Source of the DNA: Desulfobulbus sp.
GTDB taxonomy: Bacteria > Desulfobacterota > Desulfobulbia > Desulfobulbales > Desulfobulbaceae
NCBI GenBank assembly: GCA_030602145.1
Contig: JAUWAH010000051.1
Span: 1 to 9,872, forward strand
Direction: 5' to 3'
DNA length: 9,872 nucleotides
The translations under genes were made by a program, and so were the position numbers. Positions 1-7,031 of this stretch are shown here, piece after piece. Each line of letters opens with the position of its first letter. Within the stretch, counting starts at the first letter, position 1. The notes under the pieces were generated by a model, which saw only the letters and a program-made list of their open reading frames with translations, did no database searches and had not been told where the DNA came from.

Positions 1-1088
1 CCGAAAACGTCACCAAATTCGTGGAAGCGGCCAAGAAACGGCCGGAGCTTGCAAGTGTGTCCACCACATTCCGGCCGACCGTGCCGCAACTCTACGTCGA
101 AGTCGACCAGGACAAGGTGCTCAAGCAGGGCGTCAACGTCAATGATGTCTACAAGACCCTGCAAAGCTTCATGGGCAGCGGCTTCATCAACTACTTCAAC
201 AAATTCGGTCGCCAGTGGCAGGTCTATATCCAGGCCGAGGGGGACTATCGGACCACCATCGACAACATCGGCCAATTCTATGTGCGCAACCAGGAAGGCA
301 AGAGCGTACCGCTGTCCGCCCTGACCACGGTCAAGAACATCGCCGGGCCGGAATTCACCATGCGCTACAACCTCTATCGCTCCGCCCAGATCAACGCCAA
401 TGCCGCACCGGGCTACAGTTCGGCCCAGGCCATGAAAGCGCTGGAAGCGGTCTTTGCCGAAACCATGCCCGGGGAGATGGGCTACGATTACATGGGCATG
501 AGCTTCCAGGAGTGGCAGGCCCAGAAAGGGGTGTCGCCGGTGGTGATCTTCGCATTTTCACTGTTGTGCGTCTTCCTCATCCTGGCTGCCCAGTACGAGA
601 GCTGGTCCCTGCCATTCTCGGTCCTGCTCGGCACGCCGATCGCCGTGGCCGGTGCCTTCGGCGCCCTGCTGCTCCGCGGCCAGGAAAACAATGTCTATGC
701 CCAGATCGGGCTGGTCATGCTCATTGGTCTGTCGGCCAAGAACGCCATCCTCATCGTCGAGTTCGCCAAGATGGAATACGAAAAAGGGCGCCCGCTGATC
801 GAGGCAACCCTGGAAGGAGCCAGGCTGCGGCTGCGGCCCATCCTGATGACCTCGTTCGCCTTCATCCTCGGCTGCGTGCCCCTGGCCATCGCCTCCGGCG
901 CCGGGGCCATCTCCCGGCAGGTCATGGGCGGAGCGGTCATCGGCGGCATGGTGGCGGCCACCTGTATCGGTGTCTTCCTGATCCCGGTCTGCTTTTATGT
1001 GGTTGAAAAAATGAGCCACCGCAAGGGTGCCGGAGATGGGCCACCCATCACGGCTACCGCCAAGGGAGGTGCGCATCATGGCGATTAA
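1..1088 (+). CDS. RND (HAE1/AcrB-type) efflux pump inner-membrane subunit, C-terminal part
   Basis: This is the C-terminal third or so of a proton-driven RND drug or solute exporter of the inner membrane. The frame is open from base 3, so the start lies outside the window; the GTG at 21 is internal. The first part resembles the second periplasmic porter region (PQLYVEVDQDKV, then QFYVRNQEGKSVPLSAL). It is followed by the last transmembrane bundle. Typical RND signatures are AAQYESWSLPFSVLLGTPIA (about 588-647), GLSAKNAILIVEFAK (726-770) and RLRPILMTSFAFILG (about 825-869), then SGAGAISRQVMGGAVIGGM. The protein ends in a short hydrophilic tail (HHGD). Its last 11 nt overlap the start of the outer-membrane channel gene, which suggests translational coupling and a tripartite pump; the adaptor protein is presumably upstream. 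The family call is secure. The substrate cannot be read from the sequence. Confidence 0.96.
   Translation, partial: ENVTKFVEAAKKRPELASVSTTFRPTVPQLYVEVDQDKVLKQGVNVNDVYKTLQSFMGSGFINYFNKFGRQWQVYIQAEGDYRTTIDNIGQFYVRNQEGKSVPLSALTTVKNIAGPEFTMRYNLYRSAQINANAAPGYSSAQAMKALEAVFAETMPGEMGYDYMGMSFQEWQAQKGVSPVVIFAFSLLCVFLILAAQYESWSLPFSVLLGTPIAVAGAFGALLLRGQENNVYAQIGLVMLIGLSAKNAILIVEFAKMEYEKGRPLIEATLEGARLRLRPILMTSFAFILGCVPLAIASGAGAISRQVMGGAVIGGMVAATCIGVFLIPVCFYVVEKMSHRKGAGDGPPITATAKGGAHHGD
1062..1070 (+). promoter_or_regulatory. Ribosome binding site fixing the start of the outer-membrane channel
   Basis: AAGGGAGGT ends 7 nt before the ATG at 1078. It lies inside the end of the RND gene. It decides for ATG 1078 over the upstream in-frame GTG at 1027, which would put 17 hydrophilic residues ahead of a good lipoprotein signal peptide. 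Confidence 0.8.
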
Positions 1089-2544
1089 ATTCTGGCTGAT
1101 TTCAGCTCTGACCCTGCTGGTCGCCGGCTGCACCGTCGGCCCCGACTACCGGCGGCCGGCGGTTGATGTCCCCGTCGATTGGCGGATCAGCGAGCAGGAG
1201 GCCAAGGAACTGACCGACACCGACTGGTGGCGCCAGTTCAACGATCCGGTGCTCGACTCGCTTATTGAAACAGCCCTGCGGGAAAACAAGGACCTGCTGG
1301 TCGCCGCGGCGCGGATTGAGGAGTTTGCCGGTCGCTACGGCATCGTCCGGTCCGACCTCTTTCCGCAGGTGGGCGCTACCGGTGAATACAGCCGGCAACG
1401 GATAAGCGAATCCGGTGAGAATCCCCTCGCACCCGGGTACAAGACGACCACCGACTCGTTCACCGCCACCCTCAACGCCGGATGGGAGATCGATATCTGG
1501 GGTCGCATCCGCCGCAGTACCGAAGCGGCCAGGGCGCAACTGATCGCCAGCGAGGAAGGCCGCCGGGCTGTGCTCCTCACCCTGGTCGGCAATGTGGCCA
1601 GCAGCTACATCAACCTGCGCGACCTTGACCGGCGACTGGCAATCAGTCGTTCCACCGCCAAAAGCCGGGGTGAATCCTACCAGCTCTTCCGGGAACGGTT
1701 CGCCGGCGGCCTCATCTCCGACCTCGAGTTGAGCCAGAACCGATCCCAGTATGATGAGGCTTTGGCCTCCATCCCGCCTCTTGAGAAAGCGGTGGCCCAG
1801 CAGGAAAACGGCCTGAGCGTGCTCCTGGGCCGTAATCCCGGGCCCATCCCCCGCGGCAAGGAGATCGACCAGTTGGTGCTGCCCGCCGTTGTTGCCGGCC
1901 TCCCTTCGGATCTGCTCGAACGCCGCCCGGACATCCGCCAAGCCGAGCAGACCCTGATCGCCGCCAATGCCCAGATCGGCGTGGCCAAGGCCGCCTATTT
2001 CCCGACCATCTCCCTCACCGGCGCCTTCGGTTCGGCCAGCGGCGATTTGAGCGATCTGTTCAAGGGGCCGGCGAAGATCTGGCAATACAGCGCGCCGGTG
2101 AGCCTGCCCCTGTTCACCGCCGGCAGGATTGCTGGCAGCGTCCAGGAGGCCGAAGCCCTTCAACAGCAGGCCCTGATCGGCTACCAACAGGCGATCCAAA
2201 ACGGCTTTCGCGAAGTCAACGATGCCCTGGTCGACCAGACCCAGACCCGTAAGCAACTGGCTGCCCAAAAAAGTCAGGTCGACTCGCTGCGGCAGTATGC
2301 CTCCATCGCCCGGCTACGATACGACAACGGCTACACCGATTACCTGGCCGTCCTCGACGCCGAGCGGAGCCTGTTCAATGCCGAGTTGGCCTACACCCAG
2401 ACCCAGGGTGCGCTCCATCTGGCCATGGTCAACCTGTACAAGGCCCTGGGTGGCGGCTGGGTGGATCGGGCCGACCAGCGAACTCGCTCGGCCGCCGCAC
2501 CCGTGGACACCACGCGCCGTGACGATATCGGCGCTCCACGGTGA
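1078..2544 (+). CDS. Outer-membrane efflux lipoprotein, NodT/OprM family
   Basis: This is a 488-residue TolC-like channel, the usual length for the family, which would form the outer-membrane duct of the tripartite pump with the RND protein just upstream. The N-terminus is a lipoprotein signal peptide with lipobox VAGC (Cys18); residue +2 is Thr, not Asp, so outer-membrane sorting is expected. Family hallmarks are TVGPDYRRP right after the Cys, WWRQFNDPVLD (50-60), WEIDIWGRIRR (136-146), LPSDLLERRPDIRQAE (275-290), IGVAKAAYFPTISLTGAFG (300-318) and LPLFTAGRI. These follow the two OEP repeats of the family. The C-terminus adds a polar Arg/Asp-rich tail of about 30 residues. The ATG at 1078 overlaps the RND stop by 11 nt. 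The family call is secure; the pump substrate is unknown. Confidence 0.96.
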   Translation: MAIKFWLISALTLLVAGCTVGPDYRRPAVDVPVDWRISEQEAKELTDTDWWRQFNDPVLDSLIETALRENKDLLVAAARIEEFAGRYGIVRSDLFPQVGATGEYSRQRISESGENPLAPGYKTTTDSFTATLNAGWEIDIWGRIRRSTEAARAQLIASEEGRRAVLLTLVGNVASSYINLRDLDRRLAISRSTAKSRGESYQLFRERFAGGLISDLELSQNRSQYDEALASIPPLEKAVAQQENGLSVLLGRNPGPIPRGKEIDQLVLPAVVAGLPSDLLERRPDIRQAEQTLIAANAQIGVAKAAYFPTISLTGAFGSASGDLSDLFKGPAKIWQYSAPVSLPLFTAGRIAGSVQEAEALQQQALIGYQQAIQNGFREVNDALVDQTQTRKQLAAQKSQVDSLRQYASIARLRYDNGYTDYLAVLDAERSLFNAELAYTQTQGALHLAMVNLYKALGGGWVDRADQRTRSAAAPVDTTRRDDIGAPR

Positions 2545-2649
2545 ACAGGAGGGGCGGTTTTCGAGCATGCCGCAACCCTATGGAGACAACGAATTTAGGA
2601 TGAAGCAATCGTCATCACTACACTGGAAAACCCAACAAAGGAGGTCCCC

Positions 2650-3252
2650 ATGCACCATCTCTTGAACAAGGCCCTGGTTATTTTTGTGGCCGCAACCCTG
2701 ACTGCCTGCGCCCAAACCGAGCCGCAAACGGCAACACCAGCGCCCCCGCCCGCTGAAAAGCCTTCCAGCCTTAATGTGGAACGGACCGATGTCCGCTCCA
2801 CCGTGGCCACGGTGGAAGCCGTGGACCTGAAGAACAGGATGGTTACCCTGCGCAGCCTTCAGGGCCGACCGTTCAACATCAAGGTCGGCGAGCAGGCGGT
2901 CAACCTGCCACAGGTGAAGAAGGGCGACCGGGTGGAAATCACCTATACCCAAGCCCTGGAGGTGCGGATGGCCGAACCGGGCGAGGTCCGCGGTGATCGC
3001 ACCACCATCGTCGGCGGCGCCGAACCGGGGGCCAAACCGGCCGGCATCGGGGTCTCCGAGACCAATATCACCGCCGAAATCCTGGAGATCGACCGGGCCG
3101 GCGAAACGGCCACGCTAAAAATGGCCGACGGAGTTATCGCTTCAGTGAAAGTGAAAAATCCTGAGAATCTCGACAAAGTCAAAGTGGGCGACACCATCGC
3201 CATCAAGTACATCGAAGCCCTCGAAATCAAAGTCCTGGGCAAGAAACGGTGA
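2650..3252 (+). CDS. Outer-membrane lipoprotein with two related ~60-residue repeats
   Basis: I do not recognise a named function. The 200-residue product begins with a lipoprotein signal peptide whose lipobox is LTAC (Cys20; Ala at +2, so outer membrane expected). A Pro/Ala/Thr-rich linker (21-40) follows. Two copies of a beta-rich unit then lie at about 48-107 and 138-196. Each starts with a short beta strand (TVATVEAVD; TAEILEID), has a central turn-rich part (MVTLRSLQG; TATLKMADG) and ends in a shared pattern K-x-GD-x(3)-I-x-Y-x(2)-ALE-(V/I)-(R/K) (KKGDRVEITYTQALEVR; KVGDTIAIKYIEALEIK). This suggests an internal duplication of a small beta-barrel or OB-like fold. The ribosome site AAAGGAGGT (2637-2645) is near ideal. 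It sits 105 nt after the efflux channel gene and before other envelope genes, so an accessory envelope role is likely. Confidence 0.85.
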   Translation: MHHLLNKALVIFVAATLTACAQTEPQTATPAPPPAEKPSSLNVERTDVRSTVATVEAVDLKNRMVTLRSLQGRPFNIKVGEQAVNLPQVKKGDRVEITYTQALEVRMAEPGEVRGDRTTIVGGAEPGAKPAGIGVSETNITAEILEIDRAGETATLKMADGVIASVKVKNPENLDKVKVGDTIAIKYIEALEIKVLGKKR

Positions 3253-3337
3253 TGCGGACGCAACTTCGATTCTCACCACGGATCACCATAATGCTGAACC
3301 AGAATCTCACGGATAATCGCAAACAAAGGAGAACCTT

Positions 3338-3931
3338 ATGAAGATCGATGCAAACAAACGGATATCGGGCCGCACCTTCCAGCCTTGGTGGATCGGGGCG
3401 GGCATGTTGATGGCCCTTCTGCTGCTGGCCGTCCCGCAGGCCTCCCTGGCCGCTTCGGCCACCGAAATCAACCGCGATGTCGACATCGCCCTCAGCCATC
3501 TCTACAAGACCACTCCGGCGGCGAAGAAAATGGCCGCCATCGCCAAGGGCATCCTCGTCTTCCCCGACATCATCAAGGGCGGCTTCATCATCGGCGGCCA
3601 GTATGGCGAAGGGGCCCTGCGGGTCGGCGGCAAGACCAAGGGGTACTACCGGACGGTGGCCGCCTCCTATGGCCTGCAGGCCGGCGCGCAGACCTTTGGT
3701 TATGCCCTGTTCTTTCTCTCCGATGCCGACTTGCAGTATCTGAAGAAGAGCGACGGCTGGGAAATCGGGGTGGGACCGACCATAGTGGTCATGGATGAAG
3801 GCGCGGCCCGTTCGTTTTCCACCACCACGGCCAAGTCCGGGGTCTATGCCTTTTTCTTCGACCAGAAGGGCCTGATGGCGGGCCTGGGCATCCAGGGCAG
3901 CAAGATCACCGAGATCCATCCGGGCAGATAG
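3338..3931 (+). CDS. Exported SYLF-domain (Ysc84/DUF500-like) lipid-binding protein
   Basis: This is a 197-residue secreted protein. The N-terminus is a long signal peptide: a charged start, a hydrophobic core at about 19-32 and a likely signal peptidase I cut after ASLA (residue 38). The rest is one SYLF domain. Visible hallmarks are AKGILVFPDIIKGGFIIGGQ (69-88), YGEGALRV, YGLQAGAQTFGYALFF (111-126), VMDEGAARSF and FDQKGLMAGLGIQGSKI (174-190). In other organisms SYLF domains bind phosphoinositides or other lipids; bacterial versions are poorly characterised and usually periplasmic. AAGGAG (3326-3331) lies 6 nt before the ATG. The gene is between two lipoprotein genes, consistent with a job in envelope lipid handling or stress. 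The family call is firm and the biological role is inferred. Confidence 0.93.
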   Translation: MKIDANKRISGRTFQPWWIGAGMLMALLLLAVPQASLAASATEINRDVDIALSHLYKTTPAAKKMAAIAKGILVFPDIIKGGFIIGGQYGEGALRVGGKTKGYYRTVAASYGLQAGAQTFGYALFFLSDADLQYLKKSDGWEIGVGPTIVVMDEGAARSFSTTTAKSGVYAFFFDQKGLMAGLGIQGSKITEIHPGR

Positions 3932-3967
3932 CCGGTCAGCCGCATCTTTGAAGATAAGGAGCATACC

Positions 3968-4642
3968 ATGGACACACGACACGTCATACGGATGGGGGCA
4001 CTGGCCCTGATCTGCGGCCTGCTGGTGGGCTGCGCCGCACCGACCAAGGAGGCTCCGTCGGGCTTCATGAAAACGTATCCGCCTTTCCAACCGGGCCCGA
4101 CAGAGGGGATCGATCAGGTGTATTTGAAGCCGGGATTGGATCTGGGCAGATACAACCGGGTCATGCTGGAAGAGGTGCAGTTCTACCTGAAAAAGGGTGT
4201 CGCCGAACAGGGCCTCCAGGCCAGCGAACTCAAGGAACTGTCCGACACCTTCCATCGCGCCGTCTTCGAGGCGCTGGGCAACGCCTATCCGCTGGTCACC
4301 GAACCTGGGGCCGATGTCCTGCGCGTCCGCATGGCGCTCACCGATATTGAGGTCAGCAATCCAGCGGTGAGCGGTGTCACCACGGTCCTGCCGGTGGGGC
4401 TGGCGGTCAGTGTCGTCAACAAGGCCGCGACCGGCTCCTACACCGGAGTCGGTGGCGCCAGCATGGAAGTGGAGTTCCTCGACTCCACGACCGGCGAGCG
4501 GCTCGGTGCCGGCATCGATACCTTCAGCGGCTCGAAGATGAGTGGCTTCACCAAACTGGGGGCCGCCAAGGAGGCCTTCGAGTTCTGGGCCAAACGTCTG
4601 CGGGTAACCCTGGACAACTCCCACGGTAAAACCGCCCAATAA
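3968..4642 (+). CDS. DUF3313-type outer-membrane lipoprotein
   Basis: This is a 224-residue lipoprotein. The signal peptide ends in lipobox LVGC (Cys22; Ala at +2, so the outer membrane is expected). The mature part starts with APSGFMKTYPPFQPGP, continues with YLKPGLDLGRYNRVMLEEVQ (52-71) and has ELSDTFHRAVFEAL (90-103), AYPLVTEPGADVLRVRMALT (106-125) and a Gly/Ser-rich segment GSYTGVGGASMEVEFLD. This pattern (SGF-x-x-Y, a PG-LxxYxxVMLE block, an 'LRVR-ALTDI' strand) fits DUF3313 lipoproteins as I know them, whose function is not established. A conserved Trp207 lies near the C-terminal AFEFWAKRLR helix. AAGGAG (3956-3961) is 6 nt ahead of the ATG, and the gap to the SYLF gene is only 36 nt, so the two are probably co-transcribed. 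Confidence 0.85.
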   Translation: MDTRHVIRMGALALICGLLVGCAAPTKEAPSGFMKTYPPFQPGPTEGIDQVYLKPGLDLGRYNRVMLEEVQFYLKKGVAEQGLQASELKELSDTFHRAVFEALGNAYPLVTEPGADVLRVRMALTDIEVSNPAVSGVTTVLPVGLAVSVVNKAATGSYTGVGGASMEVEFLDSTTGERLGAGIDTFSGSKMSGFTKLGAAKEAFEFWAKRLRVTLDNSHGKTAQ

Positions 4643-4670
4643 CCCTTGAATACACAAACACGATCAACAC

Positions 4671-4675
4671 AGGAG
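4671..4675 (+). promoter_or_regulatory. Ribosome binding site choosing the mipA-like start
   Basis: AGGAG ends 6 nt before ATG 4682, an ideal distance. The in-frame ATG at 4676 touches the AGGAG directly, and the in-frame TTG at 4646 has no ribosome site, so 4682 is preferred. Confidence 0.7.
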
Positions 4676-4681
4676 ATGAAG

Positions 4682-5521
4682 ATGGAATTAACGAGGAAGA
4701 TCCATCAATGGTCGCTAACTGCATTTCTCTCCGCCTCGGCTTCACTGCTGCCCTGGAAGGCGGAGGCGGCGGGTATGCTGGAACTGGAACTGGACAACGT
4801 CCCCACCGTCTTTGGCCTGGCCGTCGGCGCCCTGCCCGACTACCGGGGCTCCGATGACTATACCTTCGGTTTTGCCCCCATGTTCCGCTACACCTTCCCC
4901 GGCCGTGAACAGTACATCCAGATCCTGGCCAACGAGCTGACCATCAATGTGCTCGACGACGACATGTTCCGTTTCGGGCCGCTGGCAAATTACCACTTCG
5001 GCCGCACCGACGATGTCGACGACCCGATGGTCAGCAAGATGCGGGAGATAGACGACACCGTTGAACTCGGGGCCTTTGCCGACGTGATCTGGACCCTGTC
5101 CAAGGAACGGCGCCACCGGTTCATCCTCGGCGCCAAGCTCTACCAGGATGTCGGCGACGAAAGCGACGGGTTCCGGGCCAATGTCAATGCCCGCTACTGG
5201 CTGCCGGTGGCCAAACCTGTCGATCTGAACATCAGTGTTGGCGCCATGTACCAGGACGACGATTACGCCAACCACTATTTCGGCGTTAACGCCGGCAACG
5301 TCGGCACCTCCGACCTGCCCTTCTTCACCGCCGATGGCGGGGTCAACGAGTATTACATGGTGGTTGGCGGCATCTTCTACCTGAACAAGAACTGGCTGGT
5401 CAGCGCCGGCGTTCGCGGCTCGGTGATCTCCGGCGATCCCGGCGATAGCCCGATCGTCGACCAACGGGGCGACTCGACCCAGTGGGTCGGCGGCATTGGC
5501 GTTGGCTATGCCTTCTTGTAA
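4682..5521 (+). CDS. MipA/OmpV family outer-membrane protein
   Basis: This is a 279-residue beta-barrel precursor. A signal peptide with hydrophobic core SLTAFLSASASLL is followed by a likely cut near KAEA (about residue 29). Right after it comes the family signature GLAVGALPDYRGSDDYTFGF (45-64), then alternating strand-and-turn segments such as FAPMFRYTF, FRFGPLANYHFGR, VELGAFADVIW, RFILGAKLYQDVG and VDLNISVGAMYQ. It ends in GGIGVGYAFL. The aromatic residue is next to last instead of last, slightly unlike the usual C-terminal Phe of barrel proteins. In E. coli, MipA was described as a scaffold between the MltA lytic transglycosylase and PBP1B; other members act as porins or immunogenic proteins. 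It is the last gene of the envelope block, with a 39-nt gap after the DUF3313 lipoprotein. The family is firm; the partner is not known. Confidence 0.92.
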   Translation: MELTRKIHQWSLTAFLSASASLLPWKAEAAGMLELELDNVPTVFGLAVGALPDYRGSDDYTFGFAPMFRYTFPGREQYIQILANELTINVLDDDMFRFGPLANYHFGRTDDVDDPMVSKMREIDDTVELGAFADVIWTLSKERRHRFILGAKLYQDVGDESDGFRANVNARYWLPVAKPVDLNISVGAMYQDDDYANHYFGVNAGNVGTSDLPFFTADGGVNEYYMVVGGIFYLNKNWLVSAGVRGSVISGDPGDSPIVDQRGDSTQWVGGIGVGYAFL

Positions 5522-5630
5522 ACCCTGAACGCGGCGGAGGGGCGATTGCACCGGCGATGACCCGTCCCGGGTTCCTCTCCACCCAATGATGGCCGCCGTG
5601 CCGGGCATTGCCCGCCGCCGCATCAGGTGT

Positions 5631-5660
5631 GGCCCGCTGTCTTCCTGAAGACAGCGGGCC
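5631..5660 (+). terminator. Perfect 14-bp hairpin without U-tract, possible terminator
   Basis: GGCCCGCTGTCTTC, a 2-base centre CT, then its exact reverse complement GAAGACAGCGGGCC. As RNA it would form a very stable stem of about 13 bp with a 4-base loop. It lies 110 nt after the mipA-like stop and before the next gene, where a terminator is expected. No T-run follows on either strand, so it is not a standard intrinsic terminator. A protein binding site or RNA-processing hairpin is also possible. Confidence 0.45.
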
Positions 5661-5775
5661 GATGTATCCGGTCGAACCGGTCGCGGGAAGAGGCAAGATC
5701 AAACGCCCTTCTCTTCCATGCTCTCGGGCAGCATGGGGGTGACTATATCCAGGGACAACAGAACAATCACCAAAG

Positions 5776-5810
5776 CTCCGGTCCTCAACAGACCGGGCCG
5801 GTGACCGGAG
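5776..5810 (+). promoter_or_regulatory. Alternative hairpins over the ydiK ribosome site
   Basis: CTCCGGTC (5776-5783) pairs perfectly with GACCGGAG (5803-5810), which contains the GGAG ribosome site of ydiK (5807-5810). The same left arm can instead pair its CCGGTC (5778-5783) with the nearer GACCGG (5791-5796), leaving GGAG free. Only the base pairing is seen; a regulatory switch is inferred. Confidence 0.35.
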
Positions 5811-5816
5811 ATTCCG

Positions 5817-7031
5817 ATGAAGACCAGTACCCATTCATCCGCCGAGATCACCCGATCCACCCTGGCGGTGCTCTTCATCGGTCTCCTGATCGCCTCCTGC
5901 CTCTGGATTCTGCGCCCCTTCCTCTTTTCACTGGCCTGGGCGGCCATGATTGTCATCGCCACCTGGCCCTTGATGCTGTGGGTGGAACGATTCTGCTGGC
6001 AGCGGCGCTGGATCGCGGTGCTGGTCATGTCGATGGCCCTCCTCCTGCTGCTTGTTTTGCCCCTTTCCTTTGCGATTCTCACCATCCTGGACAGCACCGG
6101 CGAACTGGTGCAGTTCATCAACAGACTGCAAACCATCAGTCTCGGCGCGCCTCCGGAGTGGCTCGAAAAAATCCCGCTGTTCTCCCAACGGCTCATCAAC
6201 CGCTGGTATCAGCTTTCGGCAACCAGTTCCCAGGAACTCACCGAAAAGCTGGCACCGTACATGAACACGATCCTGAAGTGGTTCGTCGGCCAGGTCGGCA
6301 ACATCGGCCTGTTGGTGGTGCAATTCCTGCTGATGGTCATCCTGGCCGCGGTCCTCTACGCCCGGGGAGAACAGGCCGCCGAACTGATATGCGGCTTCTC
6401 CCGGCGGCTGGCCGGCGAGCGCGGGCATGAGGCGGCCCTGCTGTCGGCTGCGGCCATCCGCAGCGTTGCCATCGGCATCGTCGGCACAGCGGTGATTCAG
6501 TCGGCCCTCGGCGGAATCGGGTTGATCGTGGTCGGCGTTCCGGCCGTCACCCTGCTGATCGCCGTGATGATGATGCTGTGCATTGCCCAGATCGGTCCGG
6601 GGCTGGTGCTCTTTCCGGTGGTGATCTGGCTGTACTGGAGCGGTCAGTCCACCTGGGCGACGGCGTTGCTGGTCTGGTCGGTCCTGGTGGCGATCAGCGA
6701 CAACTTCCTGCGTCCCCTGCTCATCAGGAAGGGAGCCGATCTACCCCTGATCCTGATCCTTGCCGGGGTGATCGGCGGTCTGGTGGCCTTTGGCGTGATC
6801 GGCCTGTTCATCGGTCCGGTGATGCTGGCCGTCACCTACACGCTGCTCCTTGCCTGGATCAAGGGACCGGAAGCCGTTCTGGAAGAGACTGCGGAGATCC
6901 ACCTTTCTGCCTATGGGCAGGATACCCTGAGACAAGAAAACCAAGCCCGATTATTGCACCCGACAGAAAACGCGCAAACCAAACCGGAGATCAGCCATGA
7001 AAAAGGACAAAGGAAAAACCAAGAAGGATGA
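5817..7031 (+). CDS. ydiK: AI-2E family (PerM/YdiK-type) membrane protein
   Basis: This is a 404-residue inner-membrane protein. The sequence is close in pattern to E. coli YdiK as I remember it: ASCLWILRPFLFSLAWA (26-42), VIATWPLML (46-54), FVGQVGNIG (156-164), RGEQAAELI (183-191), RRLAGERG (196-203), IGLIVVGVPAVTLL (234-247), VIWLYWSG (269-276) and the highly conserved DNFLRPLLIRKGADLPLIL (295-313) with GVIGGL (317-322) and GLFIGPVMLAV (329-339). The topology fits the family: about three N-terminal helices, a soluble loop (92-155), then about five helices. The C-terminus has a hydrophilic tail of about 55 residues, longer than E. coli YdiK, and its last codons overlap ppk2. GGAG at 5807-5810 is 6 nt ahead of the ATG. 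'AI-2 exporter' is a family label only; the true substrate of YdiK-type members is unclear. Confidence 0.93.
   Translation: MKTSTHSSAEITRSTLAVLFIGLLIASCLWILRPFLFSLAWAAMIVIATWPLMLWVERFCWQRRWIAVLVMSMALLLLLVLPLSFAILTILDSTGELVQFINRLQTISLGAPPEWLEKIPLFSQRLINRWYQLSATSSQELTEKLAPYMNTILKWFVGQVGNIGLLVVQFLLMVILAAVLYARGEQAAELICGFSRRLAGERGHEAALLSAAAIRSVAIGIVGTAVIQSALGGIGLIVVGVPAVTLLIAVMMMLCIAQIGPGLVLFPVVIWLYWSGQSTWATALLVWSVLVAISDNFLRPLLIRKGADLPLILILAGVIGGLVAFGVIGLFIGPVMLAVTYTLLLAWIKGPEAVLEETAEIHLSAYGQDTLRQENQARLLHPTENAQTKPEISHEKGQRKNQEG

Larger units (their letters stand above)
5522..5816. other. Non-coding spacer between envelope block and ydiK block
   Basis: I see no gene here. It has several short GC-rich inverted repeats: ACCCG-TCC-CGGGT (5560-5572), CGGGC-ATT-GCCCG (5602-5614), the perfect 14-bp repeat at 5631-5660 and CCGGT-CGA-ACCGG (5668-5680). 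A less GC-rich part (about 5690-5775) follows and would be the natural place for a promoter, but I find no good -35/-10 pair or sigma-54 site. A possible ribosome-site-hiding hairpin comes at the end. Confidence 0.6.

Noticed and set aside
1102..2268. Long - strand frame opposite the efflux channel
   Set aside because: It is antisense to a certain NodT/OprM gene and has no recognisable domain.
3264..3292. Possible promoter (CATAAT as -10) ahead of the SYLF gene
   Set aside because: The -35 at the right distance (CTTCGA) matches only 2 of 6 consensus bases.
3270..3317. Short imperfect direct repeat (TCTCACCACGGAT and TCTCACGGAT)
   Set aside because: Only two degenerate copies with a 3-base gap; chance is a sufficient explanation.
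3227..4657. Long - strand frame opposite the SYLF and DUF3313 genes
   Set aside because: Both sense genes have signal peptides, ribosome sites and family motifs; the antisense product is low-complexity and crosses gene boundaries.
5733..5804. 23-codon + strand frame ahead of ydiK (starts MGVTISRDN)
   Set aside because: No ribosome site upstream and no family pattern; kept only as part of the leader-structure note.
5699..5816. - strand hydrophobic peptide in the spacer (contains GALVIVLLSLDIVTPML)
   Set aside because: It looks like a membrane segment, but it only extends a frame antisense to ydiK and has no start or ribosome site of its own.
5627..6430. + strand frame starting in the spacer and running into ydiK
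   Set aside because: It overlaps the certain ydiK gene in another frame, has no ribosome site and a His/Gly/Pro/Arg-rich shadow composition.
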